A program made the translations under genes and the position numbers. A stretch of DNA of 5,272 nucleotides. It comes from Lentisphaerota bacterium (GTDB taxonomy: Bacteria > Verrucomicrobiota > Lentisphaeria > Victivallales > GWF2-50-93). The notes under the pieces were generated by a model. The model saw only the letters and a list, made by a program, of their open reading frames with translations. It searched no databases and was not told the DNA's origin. Positions 1 through 5,272 of the stretch are shown in pieces. The stretch covers positions 1 through 5,272 of the forward strand of contig JANYBI010000551.1 in the NCBI GenBank assembly GCA_025360875.1, written 5' to 3'. Position 1 is the first letter of the stretch, and each line of letters opens with the position of its first letter.

Positions 1-1
1 C

Positions 2-721
2 GTTGAGGCGTTCGGCCTGATCAATGCTTCTGATGCACTGCTTGCGATTGACACACTCGTATTCAAGGAGAAAAAATACACCATGGCCGATCTTGTCTGC
101 GCCGCCGCCGTCAACTTCAAAGGCCATGATACCCTTCTGAAGGATATCAGGAATGTACCAAAATATGGCAACGGCAATCTGGAGGCGGATAAATTTGCTG
201 CGGAACTGGCGAACAGTTTTTACTGGATCGTGCATTCATTCTCCAATCCTGAAATCGTTTACGCACCGTCCTTCCACACTTTGAACGTGCACATCCCGGC
301 CGGAAAGAAATATGGTGCTTCGCTCGATGGAAGACTGTCCGGCGAACCTCTTGCCAAAAATATCGGGACTACGCCGGGAATGGCACTGAAAGGGCACACT
401 TCATTGATAAAATCAGCCGCCACAATTGACCAGAGCAAATATTTCGGAGGGCAGGCGCTCGATATCTCCATTGATGCGGCGCTAGCTGGTTCCACGGATT
501 CAAAAAGGAAAATACAGGCGCTTGTCCGGACATATTTCGAACTTGGCGGACTCCAGATACAGGTCAACGGCCTGAATGCGGAAACCTTGAAGGCGGCGAT
601 TGCCGAACCGGATAAATACCGTGATCTTATCGTCAGGATTGCAGGATACAGCGCCTATTTCAACCATCTGGGCATTGACACGCAGCAGGAAATGATCAGG
701 AGATTTTCCTATGGAATGTGA
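2..721 (+). CDS. Glycyl radical enzyme, C-terminal part (5' end outside window)
   Basis: This is the C-terminal 239 residues of a pyruvate formate-lyase-like glycyl radical enzyme. The frame is open to the window edge. The ATG at 83 is not the start, because the residues before it (including GLINASDALLAID) match the usual GRE segment ahead of the KKYTMADL helix. Visible landmarks, numbered from position 2, are ASLDGR (about 106-111) ahead of the PL...G...SxIKSAA region, RTYFELGG, and the radical loop VRIAGYSAYF with the radical glycine at residue 215, which is 24 residues before the stop. The catalytic cysteine lies upstream and cannot be checked, so the reaction is unknown. It is clearly homologous to the C-terminus of the next gene, but divergent enough to belong to another subfamily, so it is not a recent duplicate. 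Family assignment is secure; substrate is not assigned. Confidence 0.93.
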   Translation, partial: VEAFGLINASDALLAIDTLVFKEKKYTMADLVCAAAVNFKGHDTLLKDIRNVPKYGNGNLEADKFAAELANSFYWIVHSFSNPEIVYAPSFHTLNVHIPAGKKYGASLDGRLSGEPLAKNIGTTPGMALKGHTSLIKSAATIDQSKYFGGQALDISIDAALAGSTDSKRKIQALVRTYFELGGLQIQVNGLNAETLKAAIAEPDKYRDLIVRIAGYSAYFNHLGIDTQQEMIRRFSYGM

Positions 722-737
722 AAATCTTTAAATGTAG

Positions 738-756
738 CACAGGCATCTTGCCTGTG
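738..756. repeat. Perfect 8-bp inverted repeat with 3-nt loop, possible dispersed repeat
   Basis: The arms CACAGGCA (738-745) and TGCCTGTG (749-756) are perfect reverse complements separated by TCT. No T-run follows, so this is not a typical intrinsic terminator. Read as codons from 736, the stretch gives STGILPVS, a pattern I recall from short spurious ORFs over dispersed intergenic repeats in PVC-group genomes; that link is memory and has not been checked. It sits between the two GRE genes, where it could act as an mRNA-stabilising or attenuating hairpin. Confidence 0.6.
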
Positions 757-778
757 AGCTCGAATTATACGATTGCTT

Positions 779-784
779 TAAGGA
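779..784 (+). promoter_or_regulatory. Ribosome binding site of the complete GRE gene
   Basis: TAAGGA lies 10 bases before the ATG at 795. Upstream of that ATG the frame stays open only to a TAG at 735-737 and holds no ATG, GTG or TTG codon, so 795 is the first usable start. Confidence 0.7.
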
Positions 785-794
785 AATAACTGAA

Positions 795-2849
795 ATGCCA
801 TCTGAAAGAAAAATTACAGCACGGGTGAAGAAGCTCCGGGTGGAGTTGGAAAAGGAATTTGCCTCGGTGAAACGGCATATGATCCTCTGCGAGGAGGAAC
901 AGCATGCATTCGCGGAGATCGCAGGCAAGGCATATGCTGCCAGCAGGGGGAAGCCGGAGATTTCGCGCTGTGCAGATTTCCTGATGAGCTTTGCGGAAAG
1001 TAATCCAATCAGGATCCGCGAGGATGAATTGATTATGGGCTCGCAGCGGTTCACCCATCCTGACAGGAGCAGATATCTTTCAAAAGAACTTATTGACGCG
1101 GGATTCCATTCCAATCTTGGACATATCATTGTTGACTACGGTCGGATGTTGAGGCAGGGGATACCCGGCGTCAGGAAAGAATTGGAGAAGATGCCCGGAG
1201 GCAGGAACCGTGAGGCTTTTGGAAGGACGCTGGATGCTTTTTCAATCTATATCCGCCGCCACGCAGATGCCTGCAGGAAATCCGGACTGGAAGATGTTTC
1301 CGCCGTCTGTGCGAACATCGCAGACAGGAAGCCGAAAACATTCCATGAGGCCCTGCAGATGGTCTGGTTCATACAGATCTTCCTGCATACCGAAGGGAAC
1401 GCCTCTGCGGTTTCATTCGGACGGTTCGACCAATACATGTGGCCTTTCCTGAAATCCGATCTTGCCAGGAAACGGATAAATGAAGCTGAAGCCTTTGAGC
1501 TGCTCTGCTGTTTCTTCATGAAGTGCTGCGAAGGCGATGAATCGCAGAATCTTGTTGTGGGCGGCTCGGACATCAAAGGAAAGTCGATGGAGAATCCGCT
1601 TTCCCTGCTGGTTCTGCAGGCAAGCCGTATCCTGAAGGTCTGGCAGCCCTCCATTTCCGTAAGAATCGGGAAAAGCACTTCGGAGAAATTCTGGGAGGAG
1701 TCATTGCTGTTGTCGGCGGCAGGAACTGGCATGCCCTCGTTCTTCAATGAAAATGTCGTTACTGCCGGTCTTGGAAAACTCGGGATTCCGGTGGAACGTG
1801 CCGTGGATTGGGGAATTGTCGGATGTTATGAAGCAGCGCCCCAGGGTGATTCATACCCGCTTACTGTGGCGGGAAGTTTCGCCCTTCCGTCAATTCTGGG
1901 GGATTTACTTAAGACGGAAGACTGCGGGAAAAATGATTTTGAATCCTTCTATTCTAAGTTCAAATCCTTTTCCAGGTCCCGCTATGAGAAAGAAATCCTT
2001 CCATCATTTGTTGAACGCTGGAATGAACTTGAGCGCAACTGCCCGTCCCCGTTTGAGAGCCTCTGCGTGACCGGTTGCATCGAAGCCGGACTTGCCGCCG
2101 AGGAAGGCGGTGCAAGATTCAACCTTTTCGGCGTCAACATCCTCGGCCTTGGGACATTGGTCGACAGCCTCCTTTCAATAAAAAAACTCATCTTTGAGGA
2201 CAGGAAATTCACAATGGCGGAGATGAGGAGGCAGCTGGAACGGGATTTCCCCGACCGGCAGATGCTTCTCCAATGCCGTTCGCTTGAAGGGAAGTTCGGG
2301 AGCGATAATGCCGAAACGAATATGATGGCGAAGGAACTGTCAGGATTTTTTGCAGACCTTGTGATTTCCAGGCCGTTCCCCGACGGAGTTCGCCCATATC
2401 CCGGGTTCTTCTGGTTTGGTGCGGACATCGGGGTCAGGCTTCCGGCTTCAGCAGACGGGCGGAAGGCCAACGACAGGCTGTCCTATGGATGCGGTCCCGG
2501 AATTTTCCTGAAAAATCCTACTGCCACGTCAATACTCAATTCCGCGGCAAACCTGGCCCACTCCTCCTGCGCTTGCGGCAATCCCCTGACCATTTCGTTG
2601 AACAGGCGCGACATGGAAGGAAAGGACGAAATGCTTCGCCTGAGACAGATAATACGGACATATTTTGCCAGGGGCGGCTTCCATATGCAGTTCAACATCA
2701 TCGGCGCAGAAGAGCTGCGCAGGGCAAAGCAGGAGCCCGGAAAATATCAGGGGCTCACGATAAGGATCAGCGGATACAGCGCAAGGTTTGTAACACTGGA
2801 CCCGTCCTGGCAGGATGCCCTCATCGAACGTACGGAAAAGGGAATGTAG
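795..2849 (+). CDS. Compact glycyl radical enzyme (PFL-like), predicted lyase/dehydratase type, substrate unknown
   Basis: This is a complete 684-residue glycyl radical enzyme and cytoplasmic, since no signal peptide is visible. Family landmarks in order are DELIMG (77-82), GHIIVDY (109-115), the ALQMVWF...GRFDQY block (GRFDQY at 209-214), the catalytic loop GCYE with Cys344 and Glu346, ADGR (553-556) and the radical loop RISGYSARF with Gly660, 24 residues from the end. In characterised GRE eliminases (choline trimethylamine-lyase, propanediol and glycerol dehydratases, hydroxyproline dehydratase), the Cys-x-Glu pair supplies the thiyl radical and the general base. Pyruvate formate-lyase has adjacent cysteines instead, so PFL activity is unlikely. 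I infer an elimination or C-X cleavage; the substrate cannot be predicted. Most GREs have about 780-900 residues, and the shortfall here is largely a missing segment between residues 82 and 109. The gene lies 73 bp after another GRE and 93 bp before a GRE activase, so joint transcription is likely. Confidence 0.95.
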   Translation: MPSERKITARVKKLRVELEKEFASVKRHMILCEEEQHAFAEIAGKAYAASRGKPEISRCADFLMSFAESNPIRIREDELIMGSQRFTHPDRSRYLSKELIDAGFHSNLGHIIVDYGRMLRQGIPGVRKELEKMPGGRNREAFGRTLDAFSIYIRRHADACRKSGLEDVSAVCANIADRKPKTFHEALQMVWFIQIFLHTEGNASAVSFGRFDQYMWPFLKSDLARKRINEAEAFELLCCFFMKCCEGDESQNLVVGGSDIKGKSMENPLSLLVLQASRILKVWQPSISVRIGKSTSEKFWEESLLLSAAGTGMPSFFNENVVTAGLGKLGIPVERAVDWGIVGCYEAAPQGDSYPLTVAGSFALPSILGDLLKTEDCGKNDFESFYSKFKSFSRSRYEKEILPSFVERWNELERNCPSPFESLCVTGCIEAGLAAEEGGARFNLFGVNILGLGTLVDSLLSIKKLIFEDRKFTMAEMRRQLERDFPDRQMLLQCRSLEGKFGSDNAETNMMAKELSGFFADLVISRPFPDGVRPYPGFFWFGADIGVRLPASADGRKANDRLSYGCGPGIFLKNPTATSILNSAANLAHSSCACGNPLTISLNRRDMEGKDEMLRLRQIIRTYFARGGFHMQFNIIGAEELRRAKQEPGKYQGLTIRISGYSARFVTLDPSWQDALIERTEKGM

Positions 2850-2861
2850 GAAAAGGGAAGA

Positions 2862-2897
2862 AGTTCGGAAGTTCGGGAATGAGATAGTTCGGAAGTT
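2862..2897. repeat. Short direct repeats based on AAGTTCGG with 8-bp spacing
   Basis: AAGTTCGG occurs twice back to back (2861-2868 and 2869-2876). The 12-mer AGTTCGGAAGTT occurs at 2862-2873 and again at 2886-2897, exactly 24 bp apart. The heptamer AGTTCGG therefore starts at 2862, 2870 and 2886, all in 8-bp register, with a degenerate unit at 2878. The array fills most of the gap between the GRE and its activase. Its function is unknown. It could be a slippage-derived or dispersed intergenic repeat. Confidence 0.75.
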
Positions 2898-2930
2898 TTA
2901 GAGTAAAATAACATATGAAATAAAGTTGCT

Positions 2931-2936
2931 AGAGGA
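2931..2936 (+). promoter_or_regulatory. Ribosome binding site of the GRE activase
   Basis: AGAGGA lies six bases before the ATG at 2943. An in-frame TAA at 2937-2939 excludes any upstream start, and the next in-frame methionine would remove the radical-SAM motif, so 2943 is secure. Confidence 0.7.
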
Positions 2937-2942
2937 TAATCC

Positions 2943-3854
2943 ATGACCCAGACAACAGGAATAGTTTTTGATATCCAGAAGTTCTCGATCCATGACGGGC
3001 CGGGAATAAGGACGACGGTTTTCCTCAAAGGGTGTCCGCTGGACTGCCTCTGGTGCCACAATCCGGAATCGAAAAAATCTAAGCCGGAGATCTCTTTCAT
3101 ATCGGAGAAATGCATATTGTGCGGATATTGCGCGTCGAAATGCCCGAACCAGTGCCACATTATAGACGGCAAGGGGCATTCATTTGACAGGGCCAAATGC
3201 CTGAGATGCGGCAAATGCACGATGGAATGCTATTCCAAGGCGCTCGAGGTGATTGGCAAAATCATGACGATGGACGAGGTGATGGCGGAGGTTCTGAAAG
3301 ATGTGCCGTTCTATGAGACATCAAACGGCGGGATGACAATTTCCGGCGGTGAGCCCATGGCGCAGTTCCTGTTCACTAAATCGCTTCTTGAGGAGGCGAA
3401 ACGCCACAATCTCCATAATTGCCTTGAGACAAGCGGATATGCGCCATTGGCGAGATACAGGGAGATACTGGCGAATGTTGACATCTTCCTGTATGACTTC
3501 AAGGAGAGCGACCCTGAACGGCATAGCAAGTATACAGGCATCCCGCAGGATCTCATTGTGAAAAATCTTGTCGAGCTGGATTCGCTGGGCGCGAAGTCAG
3601 TGTTGCGCTGTCCGATAATTCCTGGGTTGAACGACAGGAAAAGCCATTTTAAGGAAATTGCGAAACTCGCAAATAAGCTGTCAAACATAATTGAGATCAA
3701 CATCCTTCCGTATCATCCGCTGGGGAAATCCAAGAGCTCACGTATCGGGATGGAATATCCGCTTTCAAACAATGAGTTCCCCGATGAGGACGAGATAAGG
3801 GGCTGGATGGATACGGTTCAGGCTTCGACGAAAGTTTCCGTCAAGAAGGGATAA
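2943..3854 (+). CDS. Glycyl radical enzyme activating enzyme (radical SAM)
   Basis: This 303-residue radical-SAM protein uses a [4Fe-4S] cluster and S-adenosylmethionine to abstract a hydrogen from the conserved glycine of its GRE partner. The N-terminus has the activase signature FSIHDGPGIRTTVFLKGCP (14-32). The radical-SAM cluster motif CX3CX2C is Cys31, Cys35 and Cys38. A ferredoxin-like insert follows, with two CX2CX2CX3C sets (Cys57/60/63/67 and Cys86/89/92/96) expected to bind two further [4Fe-4S] clusters. The SAM-binding SGGEP lies at 134-138. The insert is typical of activases for GRE dehydratases, lyases and decarboxylases and is absent from the classical pyruvate formate-lyase activase, which agrees with the Cys-x-Glu active site next door. 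Length is normal for the group. Its likely partner is the GRE just upstream. Whether it also activates the first GRE cannot be told, since another activase may lie outside the window. Confidence 0.95.
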   Translation: MTQTTGIVFDIQKFSIHDGPGIRTTVFLKGCPLDCLWCHNPESKKSKPEISFISEKCILCGYCASKCPNQCHIIDGKGHSFDRAKCLRCGKCTMECYSKALEVIGKIMTMDEVMAEVLKDVPFYETSNGGMTISGGEPMAQFLFTKSLLEEAKRHNLHNCLETSGYAPLARYREILANVDIFLYDFKESDPERHSKYTGIPQDLIVKNLVELDSLGAKSVLRCPIIPGLNDRKSHFKEIAKLANKLSNIIEINILPYHPLGKSKSSRIGMEYPLSNNEFPDEDEIRGWMDTVQASTKVSVKKG

Positions 3855-3864
3855 AGGTTCCCTT
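3846..3864 (+). terminator. Weak hairpin at the activase stop codon, possible attenuator or partial terminator
   Basis: AAGGGA (3846-3851) and TCCCTT (3859-3864) form a 6-bp stem with a 7-nt loop that contains the TAA stop codon. Only a GATTTG stretch follows, without a real T-run, so termination would be inefficient at best. It may partly separate the GRE-activase unit from the TIM-barrel gene. Confidence 0.22.
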
Positions 3865-3874
3865 GATTTGCACC

Positions 3875-3902
3875 TTGACTACTTCCACTTCTCATCTATC
3901 TT
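3875..3902 (+). promoter_or_regulatory. Possible sigma-70-type promoter ahead of the TIM-barrel gene
   Basis: TTGACT (3875-3880, five of six matches to the -35 consensus) is separated by 16 bp from TATCTT (3897-3902, four of six to the -10 consensus). This would place a transcription start roughly 30 bp before the ATG at 3939. Chance matches of this quality are common, so this is only a candidate. Confidence 0.25.
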
Positions 3903-3922
3903 CCAAAGATTTTCCAAATATT
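3901..3922. repeat. Tandem 11-bp repeat TTCCAAAKATT, possible operator
   Basis: TTCCAAAGATT (3901-3911) is followed at once by TTCCAAATATT (3912-3922), with 10 of 11 bases identical. The 11-bp period is close to one helical turn, so both copies face the same side of the DNA. It overlaps the downstream edge of the candidate -10 box and lies 17-38 bp before the start codon, a place where a regulator could act. No known operator is recognised. Confidence 0.35.
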
Positions 3923-3938
3923 AATCTGTTGGCTGAAA

Positions 3939-4850
3939 ATGAAAAAGATCAAAACAAAAGTTGAATATACGTCCAACGCCTTGACCGGAGAGAACTGGCG
4001 GGAGATCGTTGCTGAAGGGGTTGCGGCATGCAAGGAACACGGATTCGAGTTCGGTATCCAGATCCATAATACTGCCGCCGAAACACAGATCTCTGAAATT
4101 GCCGCATCGGGACTGGAAATGAGTTTCCATGCGCCAATCCTTGATGAGTACCAGATAAATCTCGCGGCCGAGGATTCAGGCCTGTCGATGGCCGCCTTTG
4201 CAAAGACTGCGGAACTGATGCGCAGGTACGGTGTCAGAAAGGCTGTCTTCCACGGATTCAACATGACGGATATTCCTGTGAAATCTTTCGGGCGCGGCAG
4301 GAACTATCTGGATACTTTCGGAGCAGTTTACAGGGAGGAACTGGCCTTGCCAGACTCGAAGATATGCAATGATTTCTTCAGTTCTGAGGAATATAAGTTC
4401 AGGAATGCGCGCGTTACCGAAAGGCTTGCTGGAATCAGGAAGGAGTATCTTGACCTTTCGTTCCTTCTTGAAAACGATTTCCCTGCATATGGCTCAGGTT
4501 CGATATTCGCGGAACACGTCGTAGGAATGAAGAATCCGCTGTGTTTGGATTCGTCGCACCTGTGGACCTCGAGCTTTGTATTTGACAGGGATTTCCACAG
4601 TGAGGCGGAAGCGTTTCTGAAGTCCGGCCTCGTGGGGATGGTGCATCTCCATGCATCAACCTTCACGTCTGAAATACCGAAGGGGAAATGGTCTGACGGC
4701 CATCTGCCTCTGAATACGGAGAACAGCATGGATCTGCCGCGGTTCATAAGGCTGTGCGGGAAATATTCAGTTCCTGACTTCATTCTTGAGATAAACGGCG
4801 TAGGACGCGCCGACATAGATTATCTGGCGAAGGCGTTGGGGAAGAGCTGA
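3939..4850 (+). CDS. TIM-barrel metalloprotein, xylose isomerase-like/endonuclease IV superfamily
   Basis: This 303-residue cytoplasmic protein is a probable (beta/alpha)8 barrel of the AP endonuclease 2/xylose isomerase-like superfamily. Strand-end motifs are MSFHAP (His64), VFHGFN (His105), LLEND (Glu178), CLDSSH (Asp204, His207), VHLHAS (His236), SDGH (Asp253, His255) and FILEI (Glu284). Glu178, Asp204, His236 and Glu284 match the metal site of sugar epimerases and isomerases. With the other five they also match the order and approximate spacing of all nine zinc ligands of E. coli endonuclease IV. The HVSAxGG signature near the N-terminus of true endonuclease IV is absent, so a DNA-repair role is doubtful. 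A sugar or small-molecule isomerase or hydrolase is the alternative. No clear Shine-Dalgarno sequence precedes the ATG, yet the next methionine (residue 61) would cut off the first strands. The gene follows the activase by 84 bp and may belong to the same pathway or have its own promoter. Confidence 0.85.
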   Translation: MKKIKTKVEYTSNALTGENWREIVAEGVAACKEHGFEFGIQIHNTAAETQISEIAASGLEMSFHAPILDEYQINLAAEDSGLSMAAFAKTAELMRRYGVRKAVFHGFNMTDIPVKSFGRGRNYLDTFGAVYREELALPDSKICNDFFSSEEYKFRNARVTERLAGIRKEYLDLSFLLENDFPAYGSGSIFAEHVVGMKNPLCLDSSHLWTSSFVFDRDFHSEAEAFLKSGLVGMVHLHASTFTSEIPKGKWSDGHLPLNTENSMDLPRFIRLCGKYSVPDFILEINGVGRADIDYLAKALGKS

Positions 4851-4870
4851 AAAAATATTTGGAGAATAGT

Positions 4871-5143
4871 TCACTCGCCGCGAATCGCGTCGTCGGCTTG
4901 CGGTTGGGTGCAGCTGATTGATAGATAAACCGCCAATGCTGCGGAAATAAGCACCGACACGACGAGCGAACAAATACGAATCCATGCCGGTATGTCCCCA
5001 AAAAGACCGGGTTCATACACTCGCCATAACGCCCCATAACAAAGGGCGAATGAGATCCAGGAGAACGTGACAAATGCTGAGAGTCCTATCGATATTCTCC
5101 TGACGAAAAGTGGCAGTGCTGGAGCCGGATAATCTGAGGACAT
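4871..5143 (-). CDS. Small hypothetical membrane protein with two transmembrane helices
   Basis: A 90-residue protein reads from ATG (5143-5141) to TGA (4873-4871). It has two clear hydrophobic segments, at about residues 17-40 and 54-77, joined by a short loop with Glu44 and Asp50. Arg15-Arg16 before the first helix suggest a cytoplasmic N-terminus and so a hairpin topology with both ends inside. The C-terminal tail is charged (ADDAIRGE). A TTG at 5218 in the same frame would add 25 residues, including another hydrophobic stretch, but neither start has a recognisable ribosome binding site; I chose the ATG. It converges on the TIM-barrel gene, with 20 bp between the two stop codons. No family is recognised. 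The well-shaped helices argue for a real gene, but short size and lack of a ribosome site leave doubt. Confidence 0.5.
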   Translation of the reverse strand: MSSDYPAPALPLFVRRISIGLSAFVTFSWISFALCYGALWRVYEPGLFGDIPAWIRICSLVVSVLISAALAVYLSISCTQPQADDAIRGE

Positions 5144-5272
5144 TATTGTTTGGCGGCGTTCTTGCCAGAAATAGAGAAGACCGCATCCCAACGCCAAACT
5201 CGTTTTAAACACTTTCAAAAACCGAGTTGTTCATAATCAACGACTTAAATGCGGTCGGAAATTTGTTGGCAT
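5144..5272. other. Terminal stretch with no assignable gene
   Basis: These 129 bases hold no strong ORF, tRNA-like structure or recognisable promoter. On the minus strand they would be the leader of the small membrane protein, or would code for its TTG-initiated extension. A minus frame open from the window edge ends at a TAA (5207-5205) after 21 codons and could be the tail of a gene outside the window, but it is too short to judge. Confidence 0.3.

Noticed and set aside
83..721. ATG at 83 as the start of a 212-residue autonomous glycyl-radical domain protein, similar to the small spare-part protein YfiD
   Set aside because: The frame is open to the window edge, and the upstream residues continue the GRE fold without a break. 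The fragment is also longer than and unlike YfiD-type proteins. It is the tail of a full GRE.
738..756. Intrinsic terminator after the first GRE gene
   Set aside because: The hairpin is followed by GAGCTCGAATT with no T-run, so rho-independent termination is unlikely.
795..2849. Annotation of the complete GRE as pyruvate formate-lyase
   Set aside because: Its active-site loop is Cys-Tyr-Glu and not the adjacent Cys-Cys of pyruvate formate-lyase, and the activase carries the ferredoxin insert absent from classical PflA.
4879..4889. CGCGA-A-TCGCG palindrome near the stop of the minus-strand gene
   Set aside because: Arms of only 5 bp with a single-base centre cannot form a hairpin and are expected by chance in GC-rich sequence.
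4871..5218. Integron-type gene cassette around the minus-strand ORF, suggested by GTTTGGC and GTTGGG near its 5' end
   Set aside because: These do not fit the GTTRRRY core-site consensus, no paired RYYYAAC site is seen, and no attC-like hairpin was found at either end.
5205..5272. Minus-strand frame open from the window edge to a TAA at 5207-5205, 21 codons, possibly the C-terminus of another gene
   Set aside because: It is too short to show any motif or coding bias, and it overlaps the possible TTG-initiated extension of the small membrane protein.

Overview
The window comes from an anaerobic bacterium. The main evidence is two glycyl radical enzymes (GREs) in tandem, whose radicals are destroyed by oxygen, followed by their type of radical-SAM activase. 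Codon use is mixed, at roughly 50% GC by eye. Two intergenic repeats resemble dispersed repeats I recall from the PVC group (Lentisphaerota, Kiritimatiellota, Planctomycetota): an ACAGGCA hairpin, and AAGTTCGG units at 8-bp spacing. A fermentative PVC-type bacterium is therefore my guess, but the taxonomy is weakly supported.

Layout. Positions 2-721 (+) are the last 239 codons of a GRE that begins outside the window. A 73-bp gap with a hairpin repeat follows. Positions 795-2849 (+) encode a complete but unusually short GRE of 684 residues, with a Cys-Tyr-Glu active-site signature and a C-terminal glycyl radical loop. A 93-bp gap with short direct repeats leads to 2943-3854 (+), a GRE activase with the CX3CX2C radical-SAM motif and a two-cluster ferredoxin insert. 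After 84 bp holding a possible promoter and an 11-bp tandem repeat comes 3939-4850 (+), a TIM-barrel metalloprotein of the xylose isomerase-like/endonuclease IV superfamily. The last 420 bp carry a probable small two-helix membrane protein on the minus strand (5143-4871), convergent with the operon. Nothing further can be assigned in the final 130 bp.

How the genes may work together. The activase probably uses S-adenosylmethionine to place a radical on the C-terminal glycine of one or both GREs (Gly660 in the complete one). The GRE then removes a hydrogen from its substrate through Cys344, with Glu346 as the likely acid/base. The Cys-x-Glu arrangement is that of GRE dehydratases and lyases, not of pyruvate formate-lyase, so an elimination or C-X cleavage reaction is expected. 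The substrate cannot be read from the sequence. The TIM-barrel protein may act on the substrate or product, or be an independent unit.

The most interesting points are the pairing of two divergent GREs with one visible activase, the compact GRE that lacks a segment near its N-terminus, and the TIM-barrel protein, which appears to keep all nine zinc-ligand positions of endonuclease IV while lacking that enzyme's N-terminal signature.
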